Part shown: piece after piece, positions 19,824 to 29,198 of the stretch
Numbering within the stretch: position 1 is the first letter of the stretch
How the letters are laid out: each line of letters starts with the position of its first letter
Assembly (NCBI GenBank): GCA_030428865.1
Contig: JAUIEK010000006.1
Coordinates: 58,244 to 122,243 of the forward strand
Direction of reading: 5' to 3'
Origin: Bacteroidia bacterium
GTDB lineage: Bacteria; Bacteroidota; Bacteroidia; Flavobacteriales; Flavobacteriaceae
Length of the DNA: 64,000 bases
Notes under the pieces: generated by a model
What the model was told of the DNA's origin: nothing
Database searches by the model: none
The model's input: only the letters and a program-made list of their open reading frames with translations
Program-made: the position numbers and the translations under genes

Positions 19824-21080
19824 ATGGAAATAAAAGATTTATATCAGATATACAGCAAGTTCTATCTTGTTGACACAGATACTCGAAAAATTCGAGAAAA
19901 CAGTTTGTTTTTTGCTTTGAAAGGAGAACATTTTGATGGAAATCAATTTGTGCATGAAGCTTTAAAAAAAGGAGCTGCTTTCTGCATTATCGATAATCCA
20001 GATTACTCTGTTGTAGGAAAAACAATCTTGGTTAACGATGTATTAGAGACATTGCAAGCTCTTGCAAAATACCATAGAAAACAATTAAAAATTCCAGTAA
20101 TTGGATTAACTGGTAGCAACGGAAAAACAACTACAAAGGAACTACTTTTTGCCGTGTTGTCTCAAAAATATAGAACCTTAGCTACACAAGGTAATTTAAA
20201 CAATCATATTGGTGTACCATTAACCATTCTCTCTATTACTCTCGATATTGAATTAGCAATAATAGAGATGGGAGCAAATCATCAAAAAGAAATTGAATTT
20301 TTATCAAGTATATCGTTACCAGATTATGGATATATAACGAATTTCGGCAAAGCTCATCTTGAAGGGTTTGGCGGAATTGAAGGAGTTATAAAAGGAAAAT
20401 CTGAATTGTATGAAAACATTCGAAAACATCGAAAAAAAGTATTTGTTAACGTATCTGACAGAAAACAAATGGAATTAACTCAGGATTTAGATAGGATTTT
20501 ATTTAATCCTGAAGATATAAAAATACATTCTGAAAGTCCTCTTTTGACTGTAATCTACAAAGATCACATGGTCAACACACAACTAATTGGCACATATAAC
20601 AAACAAAATATAGCTGCTGCTTTTTGCGTTGGAGAGTACTTTGATGTTAACATTGAAAAAATCAGGAAAGCAATTACTGATTACACTCCAACGAACAATC
20701 GTTCTCAAAAAATACAAAAAGGCTCTAACATAATCTTTTTAGATGCTTACAATGCAAATCCGTCTAGTGTATCTGAAGCTCTAATGAGTTTTTCTAGAAT
20801 TAAAGAGACTAATCATATCTTGATTTTAGGAGATATGCTAGAACTTGGAGTTGATAGTTTAAAAGAACACCAAAGCATAAATCAATTAATTTCAAAATTA
20901 GATTTCAAAACTGTTTTTCTGGTAGGAGAACAATATTCTGAAATTGAAACTAATTATTGCCAATTTTCTACATTTAACAAACTAGCTGATTATTTAACAA
21001 AACATCCTATCAATAATTCACAGATTTTAATAAAAGGATCTCGAAAACTCGCCTTAGAACGTGTTTTAGACTACATTTAA
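19824..21080 (+). CDS. murF: UDP-MurNAc-tripeptide:D-Ala-D-Ala ligase
   Basis: This cytoplasmic ligase adds D-Ala-D-Ala to the UDP-MurNAc tripeptide, the last soluble step of peptidoglycan precursor synthesis. The Mur-ligase P-loop GLTGSNGKTTTKE has Lys101. NNHIGVPLTIL and EMGANHQKEIEFLS follow in the central domain, and LDAYNANPSSVSEAL and ILGDMLELG in the C-terminal domain. All are MurF signatures. The 418-residue length is normal to slightly short. Its stop codon overlaps that of the convergent kinase-like gene. Confidence 0.95.
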   Translation: MEIKDLYQIYSKFYLVDTDTRKIRENSLFFALKGEHFDGNQFVHEALKKGAAFCIIDNPDYSVVGKTILVNDVLETLQALAKYHRKQLKIPVIGLTGSNGKTTTKELLFAVLSQKYRTLATQGNLNNHIGVPLTILSITLDIELAIIEMGANHQKEIEFLSSISLPDYGYITNFGKAHLEGFGGIEGVIKGKSELYENIRKHRKKVFVNVSDRKQMELTQDLDRILFNPEDIKIHSESPLLTVIYKDHMVNTQLIGTYNKQNIAAAFCVGEYFDVNIEKIRKAITDYTPTNNRSQKIQKGSNIIFLDAYNANPSSVSEALMSFSRIKETNHILILGDMLELGVDSLKEHQSINQLISKLDFKTVFLVGEQYSEIETNYCQFSTFNKLADYLTKHPINNSQILIKGSRKLALERVLDYI

Positions 21081-21928
21081 TTAATGTGTTTTTTGTGAAA
21101 ATCAATTAAATTGTCAATAGGTCTTTGTATTACATCTGTAATTGAAAGATTATACTTAGCAGCTACACTTTCTAATATAGAACGAAAGTAAAAGGCAATT
21201 GATCCAATAAAATAAATAGGTGTATTTTTTTCGACCTTGTATTGCAAAATTCTATAAATAAAAAACTCTTCAAAACCTTTTTTGATTAGTTCCTTAACAT
21301 AGTCTTCTTCTTTATATTCAAACATAAATTTAGCAAAGCTTGCTAAATACATATTTGGATTTGGCTGCCTGTATAAATGATATTTAATTGTATCGGGATC
21401 TAAATCAAACTGAGAGCGGAAGTCTTTCGCTATGTTTTCTGGCATGCGATTGTAGTAATAATCTCGAATGAGCTGTTTACCAAAATAATTTCCGCTGGCT
21501 TCATCCATAATCGTATATCCTAAAGAAGCTACTTTCATGTGTAACTTTTTTCCATCAAAATAACAACTATTAGAACCTGTGCCAAGAATACAGACAATTG
21601 CAGGACTTTTTCCAGTAGCAGCGTAAACTGCTGCCAACATATCTTCTGCAATGGTAATTGATGCTTTTGTAAAGATTGACTGCATTACATCTTTTAATAT
21701 TTCAACAGGTTTTGGTGTTCCACAACCGGCTCCATAAAAGAAAATTTCCTCTACACTATCTTTAACACTAATTAACTGAAACATATTCACAATACGGTTA
21801 TATAGTTCCTCCCTCGAAATCACGGCAGGGTTTAAACCCAATGTTCGTACTCTAAAAATTTCATTTTTCTGTTTATCAAGAGCAATCCAATCTGCTTTTG
21901 TGGAACCTCCATCTGCGATTAAAATCAT
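21077..21928 (-). CDS. BadF/BcrA-type ATPase, N-acetylglucosamine-kinase-like
   Basis: This ASKHA-fold kinase probably phosphorylates an N-acetylated amino sugar during cell-wall recycling. The phosphate-1 loop ADGGSTKADW is at residues 5-14. A GTGSNSCYF loop lies near residue 115 and an EASGNYFGKQL segment follows. This arrangement is typical of the 280-290-residue Bacteroidota proteins annotated as N-acetylglucosamine kinase. An in-frame TTG two codons upstream was rejected in favour of the ATG at 21928. murF convergent on one side and anmK elsewhere in the window fit an amino-sugar theme. The true substrate is not shown by the sequence. Confidence 0.8.
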   Translation of the reverse strand: MILIADGGSTKADWIALDKQKNEIFRVRTLGLNPAVISREELYNRIVNMFQLISVKDSVEEIFFYGAGCGTPKPVEILKDVMQSIFTKASITIAEDMLAAVYAATGKSPAIVCILGTGSNSCYFDGKKLHMKVASLGYTIMDEASGNYFGKQLIRDYYYNRMPENIAKDFRSQFDLDPDTIKYHLYRQPNPNMYLASFAKFMFEYKEEDYVKELIKKGFEEFFIYRILQYKVEKNTPIYFIGSIAFYFRSILESVAAKYNLSITDVIQRPIDNLIDFHKKHIN

Positions 21929-22038
21929 AATCAAGTACTAATTTTTGTAAATATATTATTACGTAGATATTTGTACAAATTAATAGCTTGATTCTATGTT
22001 GATTTTTACTCATTTTTTCACAAAATATAAACATTTTC

Positions 22039-22073
22039 GCAAAAGTTACTCCTTAAGAAAACCGTAACTTTGC
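22039..22073 (+). promoter_or_regulatory. -7 box within an inverted repeat upstream of the phosphatase gene
   Basis: TAACTTTG at 22065-22072 is an exact -7 match, 13 bases before the ATG. It forms the right arm (GTAACTTTGC) of an imperfect dyad whose left arm is GCAAAAGTTAC, separated by 14 bases. Read on the minus strand the left arm is itself a near -7 box (TAACTTTTG). The dyad may therefore be a pair of divergent promoters, for the phosphatase and the kinase-like gene, or an operator. Confidence 0.5.
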
Positions 22074-22085
22074 AAAAAAGTAATT

Positions 22086-22826
22086 ATGCTATTTTTTAAC
22101 AGAAAAAATATATCTATTCAAAATTTCTTTTCAGATACATATGTAGATATTCATTCTCACTTACTTCCTGGTATTGATGATGGAGCTAAAGATATCGATG
22201 ATGCTATTAACCTGATTAAAAAACTTGTTTCTTATGGTATTAAAAACATAATTACTACTCCTCATATTATGGGTGATGTTTACCCAAATACTTCCGAAAT
22301 CATCAAAAGAAAACTAGATGAAGTCAGACAAGAATTGACTAACAGAAAAATAGAAGTGAATTTAAAAGCAGCTGCGGAATATATGCTGGATGAGCAATTT
22401 GTTGATTTACTCAAAAAGAAAGATATTTTAACCTTAGATGGTTTTCATATTCTTGTTGAAATGTCTTTTTTCAGCCCTCCTATGAACTTATTCGATACTC
22501 TATTCGATATTCAATTAAAAGGATATAAACCTATTCTTGCACATCCAGAACGATATCAATTCTATCATGGTAATCTTGATAATTTTTACAAACTTAAAAA
22601 AGCTGGATGTTTGTTTCAATTAAATCTTTTGTCTTTAACAGATCAATATGGAAAAGGAGTTACTAAATCAGCTAAAAACCTGCTAGAAAATCAATTATAC
22701 GACTTTGCAGGTACTGATACGCATCACAACAATCATCTTCATTTACTCGAAACAATAGCAACTTCAAAAAACCTAAAACTACTACAACCACTCATTTCAA
22801 AAAATAAGCAGTTTCATAAAATTTAG
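22086..22826 (+). CDS. CpsB/CapC-like protein-tyrosine phosphatase (PHP family)
   Basis: This metal-dependent PHP-fold phosphatase is expected to dephosphorylate the tyrosine tail of a Wzc-type kinase and so set capsule chain length. Metal-binding motifs are DIHSHLLPGIDDGAKD near residue 22, TPHIMGD, a catalytic glutamate in LVEMSFF, AHPERYQFY and GTDTHHNNHL. The 246-residue length is normal. It is convergent with the Wzc-like gene and sits just outside the locus, which supports the pairing. No terminator is evident in the 33 bases between them. Confidence 0.88.
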   Translation: MLFFNRKNISIQNFFSDTYVDIHSHLLPGIDDGAKDIDDAINLIKKLVSYGIKNIITTPHIMGDVYPNTSEIIKRKLDEVRQELTNRKIEVNLKAAAEYMLDEQFVDLLKKKDILTLDGFHILVEMSFFSPPMNLFDTLFDIQLKGYKPILAHPERYQFYHGNLDNFYKLKKAGCLFQLNLLSLTDQYGKGVTKSAKNLLENQLYDFAGTDTHHNNHLHLLETIATSKNLKLLQPLISKNKQFHKI

Positions 22827-22859
22827 AATTATTACAACACATCAAATTATTATAAAAGA

Positions 22860-25265
22860 TTATCCCCTTAAAATCCTTTTATACCAAGGAGACTTCTTTT
22901 TATCAACTCCATAGCCATAGCCATAGCCATAACCGTAGCCATAACCGTAACCGTAGCTTCGCTTTGGATCTGTATCATTTAACACAATAGTCATATTAGG
23001 CAATCGCTTCTCTTTATATAAAGATTGTGGTATACTTAAAAGACGCTTATCCAAATAGTTAGCCCGAATAGTATATAAAAACACATCTGCATATTCAGCT
23101 ATTAATAGTGTATCCGTAACTAGATTTACTGGAGCAGTATCAACTACCACATAATCATACTCTTGTTTTGCAATAGTAAACAATTCTTCTACTCGTTTAC
23201 TCATTAACAACTCTGCTGGATTTGGAGGAATTACCCCAGAAGGAATAATGTCTAAATTTTCTACTTTGGGTATTTTAAATATCAGATCATTTACTGACAA
23301 ATTTGCATCAGTTATATAATTGGTAACTCCTTTTTGATCAGGTACTCCCAAATATTCTAATACTTTGGGTGCTCGCAAGTCCATTCCAATCAGCATAACT
23401 TTTTTACCTGATAGAGCCAAAGAAACAGCTAGGTTAATAGAAATAAAAGACTTTCCTTCTCCACTATTAGTAGATGTAACAAAAATGGCTTTACTAGCAT
23501 TTTGTTTTCCTGATAAGATAAAATCTAAATTTGTACGAATTAAACGAAACGCTTCTGCTACACTAGAACGATTATTATTCCCTATAACAATTTTCTTATC
23601 CGTATCAGACCTAGGAATATCTCCCATGTAAGATGCTTTAACAACACTCTCTACATCTTGTTTTGAGTGCACTTTCGTATCTAATAAATCTTTTACATAT
23701 ATAATGGTAAAAGGCGCCATCAACCCAATAAACAATGCGGCTAGAAGTATAACTTTTTTATTGGGAGATACAGGTAAATTAGGACTATATGCTACATCAA
23801 TAATTTTAGCATTAGGAACTGTTACTGCCAAAGAAATATCTGTTTCTTCCTTCTTTTTTAATAAGTATGAGTATAGCCCTCCAATGATCTCTTGTTGACG
23901 GGCAATATCAATAAAACCTCTTTCTTTAATTGGAATAGAGGATACTTGAGAAGTAATTTTTCTCTCCTCTTTACGCAACTGCTCTAATTGTATGTTTATA
24001 GATTTAACTACATTTTCTATGCTTTGTAGTAAACTCTGCCTTAGACTTTCTATCTGTGTATTAAGTGCTATAACCACGGGATTTTTAATTCCTGCAGTTT
24101 CTTTCTTCTGATTTCGTTCTAATACAAGTTCGTTATACTTAACTATTGATTGAGATATTGTTTGGTCATCAAAGCCAAGACTAGAGGGTAATACTTCATC
24201 TTTTGCAGACTCTTGAGTCAGTTGCTTTTGTATCCATTCTGCTAGATCTAACTGAGTCCCTAAAGAAATGAGTGTTTGGTTGTTCTCAGAAAGTGATTGT
24301 AATACTAGCGTTACTTCATCAGGAAGCCCCATAAAACCTTTCTTACTCTTATATTTTTGAACATTATCATCAATTAAAGACAAGTCTCTTCCTACTTCTT
24401 CTAGGCGCTCATCAATGAAGTCTTTCGTTTTTTCTGAAACTTGGTTCTTATCTTTAATAGCATCTAAATTATATTGACGGACAACCTCATCTAATATATC
24501 TTCAGCTTTTTCTTTAATCACATCTTCCAAAGTTAGCTTAAGAACACTTGAATTTTTGTCTATGGTATTAATACTTATACGACTCCGGTAACTATCAATG
24601 ACGCGGTCTCTAGCCCTAATATTAATTTTCAATTGTTTAGAATCTTCTTCTTTAAGAGCTGAAAAGTTACTTTTCACCACAAAAGTTCCTATTTTTTCTA
24701 AGTAGATTTCCTCATCAAAAGAAAATTCATGTTTTACACTTTCATCTTCAGAAACTAAAATAAAACGTTTGTTATTTAACAATTCTACAAAAACCAGAGT
24801 ATCTCTGTCTTCTATCCAAAGACTTTTTTGTGAAAATTTAAACTGCACAGGGCTTTTTCTTCTATATACTTCCGATTGTTTTACCCTACCAGATACATAA
24901 TATGAAATGCTTAAACCTAACGTATCTACTAATTTTCCAATAATTTTTCGTGATTTTAAAACCTCAATCTCATTGTCTGGGTTATTAGCCGAACCACCTC
25001 CAATAATACCCAAATCTTTAAAGGCCTCTAACTCAGCAGATATTCCTGATTTTTTGTTATCCTTAATCATAACACTAGCCGTAGCTTGATAGGTAGGAGC
25101 AGTGTATCTTAGATATAAAAAAGCAATTATAGTAGTTAGAATTACACCTAAAGCGAACCATCGCCAATGTGCTAAATACTTTTCTAACTCAGCTCGTAAA
25201 TTAGTAGAAAAAATAGCTTTTTCATTACTTACATCTGCTATATAATCTTGTTGGCTTTGTTTCAT
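22860..25265 (-). CDS. Wzc-like polysaccharide co-polymerase and tyrosine autokinase
   Basis: This inner-membrane protein couples polymerisation to export. It has two membrane segments (about residues 34-54 and 517-537) flanking a large periplasmic Wzz-type domain with coiled coil (roughly 260-480). A cytoplasmic BY-kinase domain follows, with Walker A Lys605 in NSGEGKS, Walker A' LIGMDLRAPK and Walker B VVVDTAP. The C terminus carries eight Tyr-Gly dipeptides, the expected autophosphorylation cluster, encoded by a tandem hexanucleotide run. The 801-residue length is normal. Its start lies 2 bases from the stop of the Wza-like gene. Confidence 0.94.
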   Translation of the reverse strand: MKQSQQDYIADVSNEKAIFSTNLRAELEKYLAHWRWFALGVILTTIIAFLYLRYTAPTYQATASVMIKDNKKSGISAELEAFKDLGIIGGGSANNPDNEIEVLKSRKIIGKLVDTLGLSISYYVSGRVKQSEVYRRKSPVQFKFSQKSLWIEDRDTLVFVELLNNKRFILVSEDESVKHEFSFDEEIYLEKIGTFVVKSNFSALKEEDSKQLKINIRARDRVIDSYRSRISINTIDKNSSVLKLTLEDVIKEKAEDILDEVVRQYNLDAIKDKNQVSEKTKDFIDERLEEVGRDLSLIDDNVQKYKSKKGFMGLPDEVTLVLQSLSENNQTLISLGTQLDLAEWIQKQLTQESAKDEVLPSSLGFDDQTISQSIVKYNELVLERNQKKETAGIKNPVVIALNTQIESLRQSLLQSIENVVKSINIQLEQLRKEERKITSQVSSIPIKERGFIDIARQQEIIGGLYSYLLKKKEETDISLAVTVPNAKIIDVAYSPNLPVSPNKKVILLAALFIGLMAPFTIIYVKDLLDTKVHSKQDVESVVKASYMGDIPRSDTDKKIVIGNNNRSSVAEAFRLIRTNLDFILSGKQNASKAIFVTSTNSGEGKSFISINLAVSLALSGKKVMLIGMDLRAPKVLEYLGVPDQKGVTNYITDANLSVNDLIFKIPKVENLDIIPSGVIPPNPAELLMSKRVEELFTIAKQEYDYVVVDTAPVNLVTDTLLIAEYADVFLYTIRANYLDKRLLSIPQSLYKEKRLPNMTIVLNDTDPKRSYGYGYGYGYGYGYGYGVDKKKSPWYKRILRG
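22908..22955 (-). repeat. hexanucleotide repeat encoding (Tyr-Gly)x8
   Basis: Eight consecutive TAY-GGN units (48 bases) encode the tyrosine tail of the Wzc-like kinase. Units vary between TATGGC, TACGGT and TATGGA. The stretch from the third to the seventh unit is nearly uniform, so it could expand or contract by slippage. Such changes would stay in frame and alter only the number of tyrosines. Confidence 0.9.
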
Positions 25266-25266
25266 T

Positions 25267-26040
25267 CTAACGAGTTAAAATTGTCAATAGTGAAATAATA
25301 ACAGATGCAATGGAAGCAAACATTCCTATATTTGGATTATAGGAAGCTCGTTGCATATTGGCTTTATTAGGTTCCACATAAATTAAGTCATTTTGTTGTA
25401 AATAGTAAACAGGTGACGTAAATATTTTTTTGGAAAGTAAGTTTACCTGGTAAATATTTTTTTTTCCTGCCTCTTCCCTTTCTACTAATATTGAATTACG
25501 TTTACCAGATATGTGTAAATCTCCTGCAAGACCTATTGCTTCTAAAATAGTAACTCGTTCGTTTGGTATTGTATAAGTTCCAGGGTTATTTACATTACCT
25601 AAAACTGTAATCTTAAAGTTAGCAATCCGTATGTTTATAGTAGGTTCTTTTATATAATTTGGAGAAATCTTAGATTTTAGAAGAGAAATGGCCTCTGCTC
25701 TTGTTAAGCCTCCTATTTTAAACTTTCCTAATATTGGAAAATCAATATAGCCTTCATTATCTACCAAATATAATTGCAGAGTGGGTTGCCCTACTGCTTG
25801 ACCTGGAAGAACTGAAAATGTCACTGCAGGTAAGTTAAAAGGTTTAGCTGCTGCTAGATCTTCAGAAGTGACAGTAATATTTAACAAATCATCTGGTTTA
25901 AAAATGGTTTTATAACTATTTGACACTAATGACTGATCAACTACATCATTTTGGAAATACACTATTTTTTTTCTAGAAACACATGATACTTGAATAAGCA
26001 AGAGTAATAAAGTGGAAAGTAAATAGAAAGTTTTTCTCAT
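25267..26040 (-). CDS. Wza-like polysaccharide export lipoprotein
   Basis: This outer-membrane export channel subunit has a lipoprotein signal ending at Cys20 (LIQVSC). The polysaccharide-export domain follows from about residue 45 (FKPDDLLNITV). One SLBB domain carries the VLGNVNNPGTYTIPNERVTILEAIGLAG pattern, written here only as its start VLGNVNNPGTY. A hydrophobic C-terminal segment (about residues 237-255) could be the membrane-spanning helix. At 257 residues it is shorter than E. coli Wza (379), as usual in Bacteroidota. It pairs with the downstream Wzc-like kinase. Confidence 0.92.
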   Translation of the reverse strand: MRKTFYLLSTLLLLLIQVSCVSRKKIVYFQNDVVDQSLVSNSYKTIFKPDDLLNITVTSEDLAAAKPFNLPAVTFSVLPGQAVGQPTLQLYLVDNEGYIDFPILGKFKIGGLTRAEAISLLKSKISPNYIKEPTINIRIANFKITVLGNVNNPGTYTIPNERVTILEAIGLAGDLHISGKRNSILVEREEAGKKNIYQVNLLSKKIFTSPVYYLQQNDLIYVEPNKANMQRASYNPNIGMFASIASVIISLLTILTR

Positions 26041-26067
26041 AGATTTATAAAATAACCAAGCGCGAAT

Positions 26068-27987
26068 TTACATTTTTTCATAAGAACTTGAGGGATACTC
26101 AACATCTAATTTTTGATAAATCGAATTATTCGATTTGAACTCAGGCACAATATTCTTCATTAACCGAACTAAATTAATATCATTATCACTAACATTTTTT
26201 TTCGAACAAAGCTCCTCAATCAAAAGCTGAATAGAACTACAATTGATATCTTTTACTTTAGCAATCAATATTTTATCATGGTAAGTTTTTTGAGTATTTT
26301 CTCCATTAGCCAAAAGTTCTTCGTAAAGCTTTTCACCAGGACGCAACCCTGTTATTTTAATATCTACCTCATCAGGAAAGGAAAAACCAGACAAATGAAT
26401 CATTTTTTTAGCGATTTCATATATTTTAACTGGTTTTCCCATGTCAAAAATATAGATCTCGCCACCCTTACCCATTGTTCCTGCTTCTAATACTAAATTA
26501 CAAGCTTCAGGGATCGTCATAAAGTATCTTGTAATATCCTTATGGGTGACAGTTAAAGGGCCTCCTTTTCTTAATTGCCTTCTGAACAAAGGGATAACTG
26601 AACCGTTTGAACCTAAAACATTCCCAAATCGAGTAGTTGTAAACTTCGTCATACTATGTTGTCGACTCATACAGGCTACATATAATTCTGCAATACGTTT
26701 AGTAGCACCCATAATATTTGTAGGGTTTACCGCTTTATCAGTAGAAATCATCACAAATTGCTCTACTTTATTTTTCACCGATAAATCTACCACTATTTTA
26801 GTTCCTCTAACATTTGTTTTTATAGCTTCATAAGGGTTTTTTTCCATTAAAGGAACATGTTTATATGCCGCTGCGTGAAATACTTTTTGTGGTTTATAAC
26901 GTTCAAAAACTTCTCTTACACGATATTCATCAGTAATATTTATTACAACAACCTCTATATTTTTCTTATTACTCTGATAAAACTCCTGTTGAAGATCATA
27001 TAAATCAGATTCTGCTTGATCTAATAATATTAATTGTTTATATGAATATTCTGATAATTGACGAGATATTTCTGATCCTATAGAACCGGCTGCTCCAGTA
27101 ATTAATATACTTTTACCACTAGTTTCTCGCTCAACTATTGAGTTAACAATTTTTATAGGCTTTCTATCAAGCAGGTCCTCTATTTTAACTTGTTTTATCT
27201 GACTCGCCTGAAAATCTCCACCAATCCAACGTTCTAAAGAAGGAACAATCTTAACTTCAATTCCTTTGTTTATGAGGTCATCAGTAATTGCCAATAGTCT
27301 TGTAGAGCTTATATTTTGAATCGATAGTATAACTTCTTTTACTCTATATTTTTCAAAAAATAGTGCTGTTAGCTCTGATCCATGAAAAATCTTAACTCTA
27401 TCTATTTTTTTACCTTTTTTTTGTTCATCATCATCCACAAAGCCAACAATTTTATAACTCGTTTTTCCGTCTTTCTGAAGAGCATTATAAGTTATTAATC
27501 CAGAATGTCCAGCTCCATATATCAAAACACGAATATCATTTGACAAGTCTTGAGTAACAACTTCATAGAGTGTTTTAAACACAAAACGAGAGCTAATTAA
27601 AAAGAATGTAGAGACAAAATAATTTATGATAAGTATTGATATAGGAATTTGAAATTTATCATAAATATTGAATGCACGAAAACCAAGTATAATGGTAATT
27701 CCAAGGAAAACAATTAATGAAGTAGCTAAAAAAACATTTACCACATCTCTTAATCCTGTATGTCTTATTATTCCTTTATAGGAGCCAACTGCAATAAAAG
27801 AAAGCAGAGACAATAAAACAATATAAGGTATTTGATAAAGTAATAAATATTTATCAAATGAGAAAGAAGCTTCAAAGCGGATAAAATAAGAAAAAACAAA
27901 TGAAATTATTACAAGTAATAAATCAATTATTAAAACTATCCACTTAGAAGAATGCCGATATAACCTGTTAAGTAAAAAGTTTTTCAC
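26068..27987 (-). CDS. PglF/CapD-type membrane nucleotide-sugar 4,6-dehydratase
   Basis: This is a long FlaA1/CapD-family enzyme with about four membrane segments in residues 12-130. A first Rossmann-like domain follows (YGAGHSG near residue 157). The catalytic SDR domain has ITGAAGSIGSEISRQL near residue 296 and IMGATKR, with Met in place of the usual catalytic Tyr, as in the long 4,6-dehydratases. It would convert UDP-GlcNAc to the 4-keto-6-deoxy sugar. The neighbouring PglE-, PglD- and PglC-like genes make UDP-bacillosamine the likely route. Translation must start at GTG, since a stop lies just upstream. An exact -7 box precedes it. Confidence 0.9.
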   Translation of the reverse strand: MKNFLLNRLYRHSSKWIVLIIDLLLVIISFVFSYFIRFEASFSFDKYLLLYQIPYIVLLSLLSFIAVGSYKGIIRHTGLRDVVNVFLATSLIVFLGITIILGFRAFNIYDKFQIPISILIINYFVSTFFLISSRFVFKTLYEVVTQDLSNDIRVLIYGAGHSGLITYNALQKDGKTSYKIVGFVDDDEQKKGKKIDRVKIFHGSELTALFFEKYRVKEVILSIQNISSTRLLAITDDLINKGIEVKIVPSLERWIGGDFQASQIKQVKIEDLLDRKPIKIVNSIVERETSGKSILITGAAGSIGSEISRQLSEYSYKQLILLDQAESDLYDLQQEFYQSNKKNIEVVVINITDEYRVREVFERYKPQKVFHAAAYKHVPLMEKNPYEAIKTNVRGTKIVVDLSVKNKVEQFVMISTDKAVNPTNIMGATKRIAELYVACMSRQHSMTKFTTTRFGNVLGSNGSVIPLFRRQLRKGGPLTVTHKDITRYFMTIPEACNLVLEAGTMGKGGEIYIFDMGKPVKIYEIAKKMIHLSGFSFPDEVDIKITGLRPGEKLYEELLANGENTQKTYHDKILIAKVKDINCSSIQLLIEELCSKKNVSDNDINLVRLMKNIVPEFKSNNSIYQKLDVEYPSSSYEKM

Positions 27988-28008
27988 AGTTCAATAAATA
28001 TCATGCAC

Positions 28009-28016
28009 CAAAAGTA
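28009..28016 (-). promoter_or_regulatory. internal -7 promoter box upstream of the PglF-like gene
   Basis: The minus strand reads TACTTTTG, an exact TAnnTTTG match 21 bases before the GTG start. It would let the pglF-wza-wzc end of the locus be transcribed independently of the upstream sugar genes. Confidence 0.45.
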
Positions 28017-28064
28017 CATTATTTTTGATATACCATACTTTTCATTGACTAATTCATTTAAATT

Positions 28065-29198
28065 TCAAAAAACAATAGTTCTTAGAGCAGAAAAAACTCT
28101 ATCTCTATCTATGTCACTTAAATTAGATCCCGAAGGCAAACATAATCCTTGATCAAATAAATTTTCTGACACTTTACCACCATAGTAATCTTTATTTTTA
28201 AAAACAGGTTGCAAATGCATAGGTTTCCATAAAGGTCTTGATTCAATATTTTGATCCTCTAACGCCAATCGAACGTCTTCTCTATTATACCCAGTTATTG
28301 ACTCATCAATTACAATACAGCTTAACCAATGATTAGAGAAGAAATTTGTATCTGGCTCCTGAAAAACCTTAATCCCTTTTATATCTTTAAATAAGTGTAC
28401 ATAAAATTGCTGATTATTTCTACGCAATTGAATATGATTATCCAAAACTTCCATTTGACCACGACCAATACCAGCCAGCACATTACTCATCCTATAGTTA
28501 TATCCAATTTGAGAATGTTGATAATGAGGCGCGTTATCTCTAGCTTGAGTTGACAGGAAAATGGCTTTTTGTTTTTGCTCATTATTTTTACACACCAAAG
28601 CACCTCCTCCTGAGGTAGTAATAATTTTATTTCCATTAAAAGATAAAACACCATAATCACCAAAAGTCCCACATTTTTTACCTTTATATGTTGAACCTAA
28701 TGCTTCCGCAGCATCTTCAATAAGAATAATTCCGTATTTTTTAGAAATAGCTGCGATTTCATCTATTTTGGCAGGCATTCCATACAGATGAACTAAAATA
28801 ATAGCTTTTGGTTTTTTACCTTTAGCTATTCGAGACTTAATCGCATCTTCTAAGTAAATAGGACACATATTCCATGTATCGCCTTCACTGTCTATAAAAA
28901 TAGGTTTTGCTCCTTGATATATAATAGGATTTGCAGATGCAGAAAAAGTAAAAGTTTGACACAACACCTCGTCATCATAACCAACACCTGATAATATCAA
29001 TGCCATATGTAATGCTGCTGTACCAGAAGACAAACAAGCCACCTTTGAATCTTCCTTGAGATAATTTTCAAGACTTTCTTCAAAATTTGTAACATTAGGC
29101 CCTAAGGGAGCAATCCAATTTTCTTGAAATGCTTCTTTTATATACTTTATTTCATCTCCTCCCATGTGAGGAGATGATAACCAGATTTTAGTTTTCAT
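28065..29198 (-). CDS. PglE-like UDP-4-amino-sugar aminotransferase
   Basis: This is a DegT/DnrJ/EryC1/StrS-family PLP enzyme. The PLP lysine is Lys191 in SFNGNKIITT, preceded by IEDAAEALGSTYKGKKCG, and the N-terminal SSPHMGGDEIKYI is typical of the PglE subgroup. It would transfer an amino group to the 4-keto sugar made by the PglF-like enzyme. Length (377) and overlap with the PglD-like gene support the pathway. It is the only aminotransferase of this family in the window, so it is also the only local candidate partner for the WbpB-like dehydrogenase. Confidence 0.9.
   Translation of the reverse strand: MKTKIWLSSPHMGGDEIKYIKEAFQENWIAPLGPNVTNFEESLENYLKEDSKVACLSSGTAALHMALILSGVGYDDEVLCQTFTFSASANPIIYQGAKPIFIDSEGDTWNMCPIYLEDAIKSRIAKGKKPKAIILVHLYGMPAKIDEIAAISKKYGIILIEDAAEALGSTYKGKKCGTFGDYGVLSFNGNKIITTSGGGALVCKNNEQKQKAIFLSTQARDNAPHYQHSQIGYNYRMSNVLAGIGRGQMEVLDNHIQLRRNNQQFYVHLFKDIKGIKVFQEPDTNFFSNHWLSCIVIDESITGYNREDVRLALEDQNIESRPLWKPMHLQPVFKNKDYYGGKVSENLFDQGLCLPSGSNLSDIDRDRVFSALRTIVF

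Noticed and set aside
22827..22859. terminator between the phosphatase and the Wzc-like kinase
   Set aside because: I looked for a hairpin in the 33-base convergent gap and found none.
22908..22955. tandem repeat as a CRISPR or intergenic satellite
   Set aside because: The unit is 6 bases without spacers and lies in the reading frame of the Wzc-like kinase.
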